From Euclidia mi (lineage: Eukaryota > Arthropoda > Insecta > Lepidoptera > Erebidae): a DNA stretch of 64,000 nucleotides. The stretch spans positions 42,099,598-42,163,597 of the forward strand of contig OX123182.2 of assembly GCA_944739405.2 (NCBI GenBank), given 5' to 3'. This document shows, one piece after another, positions 21,336 through 32,265 of this stretch (positions within the stretch are counted from its first letter, which is position 1; every line of letters starts with the position of its first letter). Both the position numbers and the translations under genes were made by a program. Under the pieces are notes generated by a model. That model did no database searches. It saw only the letters and a list, made by a program, of their open reading frames with translations, and was not told where the DNA came from.

Positions 21336-21426
21336 GAAAAAATCCACACATGGCAACACCAACCAGGGCGGGACGTCAATGTCAAAATTGACAAATGTCA
21401 AAGTGATAAACAAAAATATCACGTGA

Positions 21427-24400
21427 TATAAATGTAAGATGCCGGGTCATTATCGTAATCAATGTCCAATGATTGAAAAATCAAGCAAAAATAAGTCTTC
21501 GAATGCATTTAGTGCAGTTTTCCTAAGCCGAAAACATGATAAAGCGGAGTGGTACGTGGATTCGGGCGCCAGCGCTCACATGACAGCAGTCGGAGATTGG
21601 TTGCAAGAAGTTTCGCGTTCACAATCATTTCCCGAAATTATGGTGGCAAATCGAGAAAAGCTACATGTTTCAGGCAAAGGAAATGTAAAAATATCAACGC
21701 AGCAAGGTTATGATATCACAATCAAGGATGTTTTATGGGTTCCAAGCCTGACGACAAACTTATTGTCAGTGAGTCAACTGATTAAAAACAACAACAGTGT
21801 TTCTTTCTCAGATAGCCAGTGTTTCATATATAATGCGAAGAAAGAACTAGTTGCTGTTGCTAATTTAATTGACGGTGTGTACAAATTAGATATATGTGCT
21901 ACGCCAGTGACAAAATGTTTACTTGCCAAAGACAATGCATTGTTATGGCATAGGAGGTTAGGACACATAAACACCAGTGATATGAATAAAATGAAGAATG
22001 GCGCCGTGGAAGGTGTCAACTATGAAGGCAATTATGAGATGACAAAGTCAAACTGCATTGTATGTTGTGAAGGGAAACAATCGCGTCTACCATTCTCTAC
22101 AGGCACAAGAGCAACAAAAATGCTGGAAATTGTGCATGCTGATGTATGCGGGCCAATGGAGACAAAATCAATTGGTTCGGCAAGATTCTTTCTACTCCTT
22201 GTAGATGACTACAGTCGCATGTCATTTATATATTTTCTAAAAGAAAAGAGTGAGGTTATAAAATATTTTAAGGAATTCAAATGTATGGTGGAACAACAAA
22301 AGAATGATCATATTAAAATATTACGAACAGACAATGGTGGAGAGTTTTGCTCGAAAGCAATGGAAGATTTTTTAAAAGCATCGGGCATTGTACACCAAAA
22401 AACAAATGCCTACACACCTGAACAAAATGGGATGTCAGAGAGAAACAACAGAACAATTGTTGAGAAAGCAAGATGCTTGTTGTTTGATGCTAAGTTAGAG
22501 AAAAAGTTTTGGGCAGAAGCTGCATCAACAGCTGTCTATTTAAAAAACCGCTCTATAGCATCAGGACTGACTGGCAGAACACCATACGAAATATGTTATG
22601 GCAAGAAACCAAAAATGAGTCATATACGCATATTTGGTAGTCCTATAATGGTACACATTCCTAAAGAGAAGAGGACCAAGTGGGACAAGAAAGCACGGCA
22701 GCACATTCTTGTTGGTTACTCAGAACATGTAAAGGGCTACAGAGTATATGATCCTATTAGAAACCAGGTCACTACCAGTCGGGATGTAGTGGTGATGGAA
22801 AGATCATTGTCAGGAGGAATTTCCACAGACAGTAAAGCAATATGGTGTGTGGATGAAGAGTTTCCTGTTCCTGAAGAAGGTGATCGTTCAGTGGGGGAGC
22901 ATAGCAGAGAGGAACGATCAGAGTCAGATTCACAGACTATGTACGGCTCAGACAGTGAATCCTCACAGCAAACATTCTTCGAAGCTGAGGCAGATGAAAC
23001 CTATGTTCCTGAAACATTATCACCAAGCAGCAGTCCCATCAGGTCACCAGAACCAGACTCTGAGATCTTCGACAGACCAAAAAGGGTGCGGCGTAAACCT
23101 GATAGGTATGATCAAGGCATGTTGGCCACTGTGGAACCTGAACAGATGGTGACAGAGGCATTGAGCGGTCCAGAGAGTTTGCAATGGAGGAAGGCGATGG
23201 ACGAAGAGTTGGAGTCATTCCGCGAGAATAACGTTTTTGAACTTGTCAATGCGCCAATAGGAGCAACAATAGTGAAAAGTCGGTGGGTGTTAAAGAAAAA
23301 ACTCAAGAGTGATAGTGAAGTGCAATATCGTGCTCGGTTAGTTGCTAAGGGTTTTACACAAAAACGTGGAATGGACTATGATGAGACCTTTTCACCCGTT
23401 GTGCGGCATTCAACGTTGCGATTACTGTTTGCAATAAGTGTAAAACTAGGACTGGACATTACTCAGTTAGATGTCAAAACTGCGTATCTAAATGGTATCT
23501 TGAAAGAGGACATTTACATGTGTTTACCAGAAGGTTTTGTACCTCAAGAGGGTGGTAAAGTATTTAAACTTAAAAAGGCAGTGTATGGATTAAAACAATC
23601 TGCATTAGCATGGTATGAAAGAGTTAGAGATGTACTATGTAAAAATAATTTCAAAAATTGTATACAAGAACCATGTTTATTTACAAAGATGTGTAATGAT
23701 ATAAAAATTATAATAGCACTGTATGTCGATGATTTTTTAATATTTTCTAACAATTACTGTGAAACTAGGAAGCTAAAATGTATTTTAAGCTCAGAATTTA
23801 AAATTAAAGATTTAGGTGAGGTCAAGCAATACCTAGGAATGAATATTAATGTATATAAAACTTGTAATAACTATGAGATAACTATTGATCAACAACAGTA
23901 CATAGTAGAATTATTACAGAAATTTAAAATGATAGATTGTAAAACAGCTGATACACCTATAGAAAGTAAGTTAAATGTAACAAAGGCAGAAAATTGTACT
24001 CTAGAAGTTAGCTATCAGAGACTCATAGGTTGTCTTATGTATCTAGCAGTCATGACAAGACCTGATATAGCCTATGCTGTGAGCTACTTAAGTCAATTCA
24101 ATACTAACTACAGTGTAGAACATTGGAATTATGCAAAAAGGGTCCTAAGATATTTAAAGAAAACTAAAATGTATTGTTTAAAGTTTAGTAGTCAAGGAGA
24201 AAACTTGCAAGGTTTTGTAGATGCTGACTGGGCAAGCAATAGCTTGGACAGAAAATCCTACACAGGTTTTTGTTATGTAATGTCAGGTTCGGCTATTTCT
24301 TGGCAGAGCAGGAAGCAAAGAGTTACAGCCCTATCAAGTACTGAGGCTGAATATGTTGCACTTTCTGAATCTTGTAGGGAAGCAATATATTTAAGAGAAT

Positions 24401-24669
24401 TATTGTATGAGCTTACAGGATCTTTGGTGACAATTAACCTGCATTGTGACAATCAAAGTGCTTTAAAGATGGCCACAAACCATCAATGTCACAATAGGTC
24501 AAAGCATATTGATGTGAAACATCATTTTGTACGAGAGATAGTTAATAGTGGTAAGGTAAAGATTAGTTATCTGCCTACAAATCAAATGCCAGCTGACTTG
24601 TTGACTAAAGGTCTAGGAATTGTAAAACATTACAAGTTTATGGAAATTTTAGGAATTGTTAAATTGTAA
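21427..24669 (+). CDS. copia pol: protease, integrase, RT, RNase H
   Basis: The frame is open for 1,076 codons from ATG 21439 and in fact from 21427. In order: the rest of a CCHC knuckle (residues 1-9), aspartic protease DSGA (41-44), integrase HHCC (HRRLGH near 170, C..C near 206), catalytic D, D and E of integrase with the second D in TDNGGEF and the E 35 residues later (DD35E), RT from about 580 with LDVKTAYLNG and YVDD at 762-765, and RNase H with DADWA near 927, SSTEAEY near 967 and DNQSALK near 1003. All catalytic residues I looked for are present. It ends TAA at 24667-24669, close to the purine tract. Pol itself has no break, but the TGA at 21424 and the MITE separate it from the gag start, so normal expression looks impossible. 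Confidence 0.95.
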   Translation, partial: YKCKMPGHYRNQCPMIEKSSKNKSSNAFSAVFLSRKHDKAEWYVDSGASAHMTAVGDWLQEVSRSQSFPEIMVANREKLHVSGKGNVKISTQQGYDITIKDVLWVPSLTTNLLSVSQLIKNNNSVSFSDSQCFIYNAKKELVAVANLIDGVYKLDICATPVTKCLLAKDNALLWHRRLGHINTSDMNKMKNGAVEGVNYEGNYEMTKSNCIVCCEGKQSRLPFSTGTRATKMLEIVHADVCGPMETKSIGSARFFLLLVDDYSRMSFIYFLKEKSEVIKYFKEFKCMVEQQKNDHIKILRTDNGGEFCSKAMEDFLKASGIVHQKTNAYTPEQNGMSERNNRTIVEKARCLLFDAKLEKKFWAEAASTAVYLKNRSIASGLTGRTPYEICYGKKPKMSHIRIFGSPIMVHIPKEKRTKWDKKARQHILVGYSEHVKGYRVYDPIRNQVTTSRDVVVMERSLSGGISTDSKAIWCVDEEFPVPEEGDRSVGEHSREERSESDSQTMYGSDSESSQQTFFEAEADETYVPETLSPSSSPIRSPEPDSEIFDRPKRVRRKPDRYDQGMLATVEPEQMVTEALSGPESLQWRKAMDEELESFRENNVFELVNAPIGATIVKSRWVLKKKLKSDSEVQYRARLVAKGFTQKRGMDYDETFSPVVRHSTLRLLFAISVKLGLDITQLDVKTAYLNGILKEDIYMCLPEGFVPQEGGKVFKLKKAVYGLKQSALAWYERVRDVLCKNNFKNCIQEPCLFTKMCNDIKIIIALYVDDFLIFSNNYCETRKLKCILSSEFKIKDLGEVKQYLGMNINVYKTCNNYEITIDQQQYIVELLQKFKMIDCKTADTPIESKLNVTKAENCTLEVSYQRLIGCLMYLAVMTRPDIAYAVSYLSQFNTNYSVEHWNYAKRVLRYLKKTKMYCLKFSSQGENLQGFVDADWASNSLDRKSYTGFCYVMSGSAISWQSRKQRVTALSSTEAEYVALSESCREAIYLRELLYELTGSLVTINLHCDNQSALKMATNHQCHNRSKHIDVKHHFVREIVNSGKVKISYLPTNQMPADLLTKGLGIVKHYKFMEILGIVKL

Positions 24670-24735
24670 TTTTGTATTGTAAATTCATGCCCGCATTAGA
24701 TATTATGGTACTTTGTTTATTTTGATAAGTGGGGG

Positions 24736-24901
24736 TGTTGTAATGTTGTTTAATTTATATCAAAATAAGTACGCCTAGTGCCATCTGTGTAATGGAATGC
24801 AAACTAGACCATCCATATAAATTAAAAATGTATGTAGGTAGGCTTGAGAATTGTGTGTAATAAAGTTAGTCTGCACCGAATAACCGTGTCGTTTCCTTTT
24901 A
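24736..24901 (+). repeat. copia 3' LTR
   Basis: 166 bp, preceded by the purine tract and followed by the AGTAT target duplication and PLE sequence. Confidence 0.95.
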
Positions 24902-24906
24902 AGTAT

Positions 24907-25812
24907 GGCTTAAGGAGTTGTTTTTATTCCTGATGACAAGTACATCTAAGAAAGCTAAAGACTTGTTTGCCTCTAATTTCATTGTGAATTGTATTTGGTT
25001 ATTAATAGAATTAAGATGGTTTAGGAAAGCATTAATACTATCTGTTGGTAAAATTGTGAAAGTGTCATCTACATACCGCTTGCAGAACCTCGGTGTGATG
25101 GTGGCAGTTTGCAGGGCTCGCGCTTCGAAGTCCTCCATGAAGATGTCAGCGACAACAGGCGATACTGGGGAGCCCATTGCTACACCGTCTACTTGTATGT
25201 AGTATTTCTTGTCCCATAACAGATAGCCCGTTGTCAGGCAGTGTTTGAGTATTTCTGCATATTCCTCAGGCATGTTGTTTTCTCTTAGCTTCCTTCTAGT
25301 AATTTCTACACAGTCATGTACTGGTATGCATGTGAATAATGACTGTATATCAAAACTAACCATAGTTTCCTTGTCAGAGAGATGTAGGTGTTTGATTTCA
25401 CTGACAAAATGGTAGGAATCTTTCACATGTGCTCTCGTATTGCCTCTGAGCGGTGAGAGAATCTTTGCCATGTGTTGAGCCAGTCTGTAAGTTGGTGCGC
25501 CTATCTGACTAACTATCGGGCGCAGAGGAGCGTTTTCCTTGTGTATTTTTGGTAGCCCATACATTTGAGGAGGTTTTACACACGATGGTATTAAATATTT
25601 CACGTCCAAATTAAGTTTTTCGGAGTATTTTTTAACAATATCACAAGTTTGCTTGAGTATTTTGTTCGTAGGGTCTGACTTAACCAACTTGTAGGTACTT
25701 TCATCCGACAAAAGATGTTCCATTTTTTGTTTATATTCGGACGTGTCCATCACTACCGTTGCATTTCCTTTATCTGCTCGGAGTACTGTAAGTTCAGGCC
25801 TAGCTTGTAAGT
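24907..25812 (-). pseudogene. PLE ORF, 5' portion: reverse transcriptase
   Basis: Counting from residue 1 at 25753, RT motifs are YGLPKIHK (65-72), RPIVS (78-82), FDIQSLFT (134-141), GVAMGSPVSPVVAD (190-203) and the catalytic YVDD (227-230), all in Penelope style. The frame stays open upstream to about 25812, including RADKGNATVV, which is the usual fingers motif of these enzymes. It abuts the right terminal repeat, so about 150 residues or more of the N-terminus are absent. The other end is cut by the copia TSD at 24902-24906. Confidence 0.85.
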
Positions 25813-27029
25813 AAGGCTAGTAATAAATTAAAAATATAGTTTCTAGATCTTTAGTTTCAAATGTAATAACTTAGTGAAACCAATACAACGCGATAAAATC
25901 CGTAAACTGTAGTTTAATTTCAAAGCTCGGACAGAGTTCTATCCTGTTATTATTGAGAGATTTCTAAGAACTTCTATATTAAGGATTTTGATAAAAGGTT
26001 TTGCATCCGATTCCAGAATAAAAGACCGAGCCTTAGGATGCTATACCTATATGAAAAATGCGAAAGCTATTTAGGAATACATTCCTGAATTCTAAGCTAA
26101 ACCAACATAGTAACAAGTTAAAGCCAAAAAAATATGAGTATAATTCCGTATGGAAATCATATCCACAATACTGAGATTAAATGTGAACAGCTCAAGCCTT
26201 ACGTTATCTTTGTAGCAGAATGTGCCATGGTTATAATATCAATACAGAAAAGTAAGCTCAAACACCCTATCATCATCAAAAGCATCGATGGTAGTAGATA
26301 TAAACAAAACAACTTTTATCACCAATGCAGGGAGTGGCAATTTAGTAGCTACAACTAACGTTTCCATGTGTTGCACAACGGCAACAGTATACAAATTGAA
26401 CAGTATCTGTCAGGCTTTAGACGCATATGATATTTTATGTATGTAGTTTGGGTGTACAGAGATAGTGCATTGCTCATACTTAAGCTGTATTTTAAATTTA
26501 GTGATAGTTTGTGTAGTTATTGCATAGTTGTTAATGCATGGAATTGTTCATTATCTTGTCAAAATGTTGGATTCAGTAATCGCTCTCAAAAACTCAATTG
26601 CAAGGTTCATATTAACTCCCGCAGGCAGAGCCAGGGATATGGCAACACGGCATACTGGCGCGCAAGGGCCTCGCAGGCTCTTGTGGCAAGTGGTCAAGGG
26701 CTCCAGTGTCAGAGTTGGACATGGCTAAAAAAGCAAGGCTCAATCTGGCAGATCCGCTTCGTTTCGTAGAATATTGACAATCAAACCGGATTGCGAGAGA
26801 GCTAGCTGACAAGCTCTCTAGGTGGTGGGTGGCTATATTGTTCCTGCCAGAGACTCTGTGGAGCGGCAGCAGAGTTAATTTCAGGTATACAGCAAGTATA
26901 TAGCGAGCAAATAAAATGTGATTCGTAGACCGCTGAGTATGCTGTCACGTTAAGATTTATAAGAAACATAACCAATCTGTCTTCTCTGACGCGATTTGCC
27001 TAATATCTAATAGCTACATAATCGAACCA

Positions 27030-27668
27030 GTTATAAAGCCTTAAAAATGTATTTCAAGAACAGTATAGAAGTGGAGTATTATAACGCTTAAACAATATGT
27101 ACTTCAAGACCTACAATTCCATCAATGTGTTTGTAACATAGACGCATTAATTTACTAGAGCTGACGCAGTGAGCCAGTGGCACTATAGTAACAGGACATC
27201 CATTGTTATACGTCTGAATCCTGTTCTGCTAGCAAACTGGTGACCACAACCAATCAGACGTTGATTAGTGCCGTAATTGTGATGTTTGACGTGTACGTAC
27301 TACTACGGCGCACTGATATATGCTAGTTTGTGGTTCAAGGGGTTAATATAGGGGGGAATAACTCGATTATGCATAAAATAACACAATACCAAAGGCTTTA
27401 TATTTAACACGTTCTTTGTATTGTGCGACTTTTGTATTGTGCGTTGAATATAAGCGTGTTATACTTGTTTCACTCCTTGCGGGAGGATCTAGCGTGTAAA
27501 GTTCTTTAAGTATGAGTAGGATAAATATACATATTTACTTCCTACTTAAAGCTGAATTCAAGGACATTAGAAAAGAAATTAGAGATGGATTATGTCCCTA
27601 ACGCACAGTACTGTAATTATTTTCATTCCTTGCCTTAGGAGATATGTCGGTTCTCGTGGAATACGTAC
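27030..27668. other. Spacer between copies A and C
   Basis: AT-rich sequence between the end of A homology and the start of inverted copy C. There are no coding frames or recognisable repeats, apart from a duplicated TTTGTATTGTGCG word near 27415-27443. Confidence 0.45.
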
Positions 27669-28086
27669 TTTTCCACCGAGTCTCCTGCAGGATCTCTATG
27701 GCCACCCTCTGCCTTGAGAGCACGTCAGCTAGCTCTCTGGGAGTCCAGCTTCATTGTCAATATTCTACGAAACGAAGCGTATCTGCCAGATTGAGCCTTG
27801 CTTTTTAGCCATGTCCAACTCTGACACTGGAGCCCTTGACCACTTGCCACAAGAGCCTGCGTGGCCCTTGCGCGCCAGTATGCAGTGTTGCCATATCGCT
27901 GGCTCTGCCTGCGAAAGTTAATATAAACCTGAGTTCTTGAGAGCAACTACTGAATCCAACATTTTGGCAAGACAATGAACAATTTCGTGCATTAACAACT
28001 ATGCAATAACCACACAAACTATCACTAAGTGTCAAATACAGCTTAAGTATCAGCAATACACTATATCTAAACACCCAAAATACATA

Positions 28087-29678
28087 CACACATCAACAAA
28101 GTCTAGGGATATCTTAATCCTAAATTATTTACGAGTTTATAGTTTAGAACCTTGTTAGTTTCCACAAAAAGTTTATATACAGATTAAAACCTCTTTTATT
28201 CTATTTTCAAAATTTGAACATGGAAAGAAAAAAAACAAAATAATAAACAAAATATGGCGGCAAATTTGCTAGTAATTCGTTACATTAAAGAAAGTTAAAA
28301 CTGTTTTATTATAATTATTAATGAAAAGGGTTTTTAATTGTTTTTCTTTTTTAATTTAACGTGACGTACAAACTTTAAAAGTCATGTCACGTCGTCATTT
28401 GAGTCAAGATGAAATGTTACGAGCCGTGGGCATGTTAGAAAATGGTGCAATTCAACGCGTCGTTGCTGAGGCCCTACATACCAGTCAAAATGTGATATCA
28501 AGGTTGTGGTCACGTTATCGCAGTACTGGAGATGTGGCCGAACAGCACACAGGTAGATATCGTGTTACTACGCAGAGACAGGATCGATTTCTCCAAATGA
28601 CCGCCAGAAGACAACCCAATATCACAGCGCTGCAACTAGTGCAAAGGCTCCAGGAGGACCACCAGCTGCTGGTAAGCGACCAAACCGTGCGAAGAAGGTT
28701 ACATGAAGTTGATCTTCATGCTCGAAGACCATTGCGTGTTCCAGCATTGCGACGTGGCAATCGCGGTCGGCGGCTTTCGTGGGCTCGGGAGCATTTACCA
28801 TGGAGTGACGAACAATGGTCTTTGGTGCTGTTCACCGATGAGTCCCGGTTTGGGTTTCACCCGGATTCACGAAGAACACGCGTTTGGAGAGCTCCAGGGA
28901 GAGTTAGCCGTCTACGGCACCCTCAGGAGGTCCACCCATACCAAGGCGGGACAATCATGGTGTGGGCAGGAATTCGTCTTGGCGGACGAACCCAACTCGT
29001 TTGGATCCAAGGCAGCATGACTGCACAAAAATACCACGAGGAGGTAGTAGAGCCCGTTATTGTCCCACACAGAACTCAAATAGGCCATGAATTTCTACTC
29101 ATGCACGATAATGCTCCTTGCCATACGGCGCGGCTGGTATCGACCGCTCTCCGAGAGCACGATATTCAAGTTTTGGATTGGCCTGCACAGTCGCCCGACT
29201 TAAATCCTATCGAGCATGCCTGGGACATGTTACAACGAAAAGCTTTGAGAGATTTTCCACCAAATTTGACGACTGAACAACAACTTTACGAACACTTGCA
29301 AAGGACATGGGACCTCATACCGCAGCAAGACATTGACAATTTAATTTTAAGTATTAACAATCGATGTCGATGTGTAATCAATGTAAGAGGTGGCAACACT
29401 GATTATTAATGATTAGATTTTACAAGATTTTTTCCATTTTTATTAAAATTAATAGTTTTTTAAGAAGAAATGTTTGTTGTTATCATACTAATTTTCCATG
29501 ATGATTAAAAAAATTATTTTTTTTATTTAAAACAAAAAAAAAACACGAAATGTTTTTTATTTTTATTAAAGACCTTAAAATAATCTATGATTCTTCTATT
29601 TACTGTATCAGAAAATTCTTCATAGATTTTTAGATATTTGATGAAATATAAAATATCCCTAGACTTTGTTGATGTGTG
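28087..29678 (+). mobile_element. Complete Tc1-type DNA transposon
   Basis: The 1,592-bp element has perfect 26-bp terminal inverted repeats starting CACACATCAACAAAGTC, and TA duplications at 28085-28086 and 29679-29680. Copies A and B retain the empty TA site (TTTATGTATGT in A), proving precise insertion. It carries one intact transposase. Perfect inverted repeats and an intact ORF suggest recent, possibly still competent, movement. Confidence 0.95.
28384..29409 (+). CDS. Tc1-family transposase, DD34E, intact
   Basis: 341 codons from ATG 28384 to TAA, the usual Tc1 length of about 340. The N-terminus has two helix-turn-helix regions (about 1-110: SRRHLSQDEMLRAVGML then QTVRRRLHEVDLHARRP) that bind the terminal repeats. 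The catalytic triad is Asp152 in FTDESRF, Asp242 in HDNAPCH and Glu277 in SPDLNPIEHAWD, with 34 residues between the last two, i.e. DD34E of Tc1. A GGTIMVWAG motif lies between. The C-terminus ends with RCRCVINVRGGNTDY. It would act in the nucleus, cutting and pasting at TA. No stop or frameshift interrupts it. The 5' leader of 297 bp and 3' UTR of about 270 bp to the repeats are normal for the family. Confidence 0.95.
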   Translation: MSRRHLSQDEMLRAVGMLENGAIQRVVAEALHTSQNVISRLWSRYRSTGDVAEQHTGRYRVTTQRQDRFLQMTARRQPNITALQLVQRLQEDHQLLVSDQTVRRRLHEVDLHARRPLRVPALRRGNRGRRLSWAREHLPWSDEQWSLVLFTDESRFGFHPDSRRTRVWRAPGRVSRLRHPQEVHPYQGGTIMVWAGIRLGGRTQLVWIQGSMTAQKYHEEVVEPVIVPHRTQIGHEFLLMHDNAPCHTARLVSTALREHDIQVLDWPAQSPDLNPIEHAWDMLQRKALRDFPPNLTTEQQLYEHLQRTWDLIPQQDIDNLILSINNRCRCVINVRGGNTDY

Positions 29679-29694
29679 TACATAAAATATCATA

Positions 29695-29898
29695 TTATGC
29701 TTCCAAAGCCTGACAGATACCGTTCAATTTGTATACTGTTGCCGTAGTGCAACAAATGGCAACGTTAGTTGTAGCTACTAAATTGCCACTACCTGCATTC
29801 GTGATAAAAGTTGTTTTGTTTTTATCTACTATCATCGATTCTTCGATAGGGTGAGTTTGTGCTAACGTTTTTGTATAGTTATTAAAACTACGGGACAT
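29695..29898 (-). other. Small open frame conserved in position in the repeat unit
   Basis: 67 codons starting MSRSFNNYTKTLAQ and ending GICQALEA. The equivalent in copy B (35744-35955) carries a TAAT insertion that puts two stops near its start, and in copy A (26228-26425) the start region is diverged. The segment ITNAG..NLVATTNV is readable in all three. There are no recognisable motifs. It may be a remnant exon or chance; I do not assign a function. Confidence 0.25.
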
Positions 29899-32265
29899 TT
29901 TGCTACACAGGTAACGTAAGAGTTAGCTGTTCTTATCAAATCCCAGTGTGGATATGGAAATTTTCGATTCAACTTCTTACTATGTTTGTTTAGCCCAGAA
30001 TTCAGGAATGTATTTCTAAATAGTTAGCGCATTTTTCATGTATGGCATCATAAGGCTCGGTGTTTTATTCTGGAATCGGATGCAAAACCTTTTATCGAAA
30101 TCCTTAATAGAGTAGTGCCTAGAAAGCTCTCAATAATAACAGGATAGAACTCTGTCCGAGCTAATTATTTTGCTATTTTTTATGTTGCAGCTAAATAAGA
30201 TACGAAAGAATTTTATTTAATCCAACGGGAATATGCTGGTATAATAATAACATGCTTTAAGTGCGGAGTTTCCTTAAAGTATTATGAAGATAAGTTCTCA
30301 TAATACGTAGATGTGTATATGACCCGCTTTGTTAAAATGTTAAGCATTTATCTACGTTATAAAGTCAATGACTTATTAGAGAGGTACAATAAAACAAATA
30401 AATTCTGTATATAATACTCACAGCCTAGTGATTAATCAAATATTTATTGGAAGCGATTTTTCTGTAGTATTGGAGTTTTTAGTAGTATTGGCCTTTTCTA
30501 CCTGAGTAATTAATTTATAATGACGCGTCATACATTTAGCTAAACGTGACATGAGCTGATTATTTGTTCTCGTATATAAGAACACCTTCAACTAATACAG
30601 TTAGGTAGGTATATATGATTTACTATTAAGTTTTCAATAGACATGTAACTAAGTCGGCCATAGTCGAGAATGTGCTAAGTTCAGGATCAAATCACTGAAT
30701 TGGATAAACTCAAGTCAAGGTTTTCTCCACCAACCGACCATCCCTATTTACAAAAACTAGCAAGTGAGATGGTAGAAAAGATACGTGAATATCTTACATG
30801 TGTAGTTATCGAAAAAGTGATAAACTACGCCCGGGTATAGATACCATTAGCGTTTTGTGTAGATGTCATTAGTGTCGTATATATCGTGAAGCATTGACGA
30901 TTCGGAACAAAATATAATAATAATCAATTATGAAGAACTACTGAGTTCTCGGAGAAGACGCCCACCGGCGTTACCGCAACCACAGTAGTCTAATCCATGC
31001 CGCATGGTCGTTTTAACATAGTAAGGTACTACTACTTTTCATTGAAATATTTACGGCATTGTAGCCTATTCTATTATTATATACAAGAGAACGTACCCCA
31101 CTCTATTACTTTGTGAGCTCCAAAGTAAAATAAACATCTGGCTATTCACCTAGCTACTTAAGACACAACCTGCTGACGGAAAATACCTTAATAGAGGTTC
31201 CTGTTCCATGTTTTTGCATTAGGTATTACAGCGTCCATCAGTCGGTACATTTTTATGCGGGGATTTAACGTGATTTTTCACAACGTTTATTTATTTTAAA
31301 GCAAAAGAGCTGTTACGGTCCACTCGGGAGGCTGAAATCTGCCTGTGAACTTAATGGCATTCCTAAGTACCACAAGCGAAATGGCTTGTGTTTTTATTCC
31401 TACTATAAAATATTTTGTACGGTTAGAACATTAGAACTTGAAACATAACGATTCGAAAAAAGAGTTATAGTAAAGGATTCGATAAATTACGTCGTACAAA
31501 TATATCGTTCTCAGAAATCAGTAATTCAACCGTATCATAACAGTTGTCGCTGTTCAGTAAAGAGTTTCGCTAAACTTCGATCAAAGGCCATTTAATACAG
31601 CCGTCCAACACAATAACTTCGAATACTTTAACCACTTCTTAACTAGTGTAATGTATGTATATGCCATTTTCATAAATCAAGTCGAGATCAAACGACGAAC
31701 CGCCAAAATTTCCGCCTATTGATTCCTTATTATATAGACAATTTCCGTCAGGCGTGTTTATGAATTCCCACTGTGTCAAGTGATTAACTTTGGGGAAACA
31801 TGAATAAGTCTGTGTTGGGACGTTCCAAGTTTCTCAGTACCTACATAAATTGTCGAGGACAAGTCTCTACCGAATTTATAGCCCGTCTGCCGATACGCAG
31901 CCGTGTTTAGATACTCATAATTCAATAATAGCACCGGCTACGGCGACAATCGACAAAGGAAAATATTGTTCACACGAATATTGCCCTTAATGTATTTGTA
32001 AATACACGGTACAGTGTTTGTAATTGAGATGAGAGGTCTTAATACTAGTGCTCTGTTTATTCTGTTCACACAGAGGTATATACTCGTATTATTGCTTTTG
32101 TGTGGCTTCTAACACACTCGACGGGAGAGCCTCGCATCCAGTCGTGAAATTGTAATTAGAGTTTAGACTATTAAAACATCGTTTTGCAATAATAGTTTCG
32201 TACTAATTTAGAGGTTTGTTATTATGAATAATACTATACATTTAAATAAATTCTCTTAATATTGG

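Larger units (their letters stand above)
20041..24901 (+). mobile_element. Ty1/copia LTR retrotransposon, recent insertion
   Basis: Two 166-bp LTRs (20041-20206 and 24736-24901) are identical by eye from TGTTGTAATG to CCTTTTA. The 5-bp TSD AGTAT is at 20036-20040 and 24902-24906. Directly after the left LTR, GGTTATGGGCC (20207-20217) matches the primer site insect copia elements use with an internal fragment of initiator tRNA-Met. AAGTGGGGG at 24727-24735 is the polypurine tract. Identical LTRs indicate a recent insertion. It sits inside the PLE, which sits inside copy A. A MITE interrupts gag. Confidence 0.95.
19012..25923 (-). mobile_element. Penelope-like element (PLE), interrupted by copia
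   Basis: AGCTCGGACAGA is duplicated at 19000-19011 and 25924-25935, and copies B and C show the empty site. The element has inverted terminal repeats of about 107 bp (19046-19152 against 25817-25923). Beyond the left repeat is a 34-bp extension (19012-19045), a feature described for Penelope elements. The minus strand encodes RT (24907-25812) and GIY-YIG (19256-20040), separated by the copia insertion. The N-terminal part of a normal PLE ORF is missing, so the copy is 5'-truncated. Confidence 0.85.
15838..27025 (+). repeat. Segmental repeat, copy A (split by nested transposons)
   Basis: Bases 15838-19011 and 25924-27025 align collinearly with copy B (32612-37375), for example AGCTACTAAAATAAT at both starts and the CTGACGCGATTTGCC region near both ends. 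By eye copy A differs from B at roughly one base in ten to twenty with several indels, while B and C are nearly the same. Copy A carries private inserts: an AT microsatellite region, a block of about 275 bp at 17659-17935, and the Penelope/copia nest at 19012-25923. No conserved gene is evident in the unit. Confidence 0.85.
27669..32265 (-). repeat. Segmental repeat, copy C (inverted)
   Basis: The whole block is the reverse complement of copy B 33384-37217. Without the Tc1 element (1,594 bp with its TA) it is about 3.0 kb, matching B without its 0.83-kb insert. By eye C and B differ only by scattered substitutions and small indels, such as a 4-base GGTA difference near 31845 and a TAAT difference in the small ORF. 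Private insertions on each side show that this is not a simple assembly fold-back. Confidence 0.9.

Noticed and set aside
26437..26769. Frames over the GYGNTAYWRARA-type segment, also at 27725-28089 (-) and 36833-37161, as a conserved gene
   Set aside because: They recur only because the DNA unit is duplicated. The frame in use differs between copies, and indels between copies are not multiples of three.
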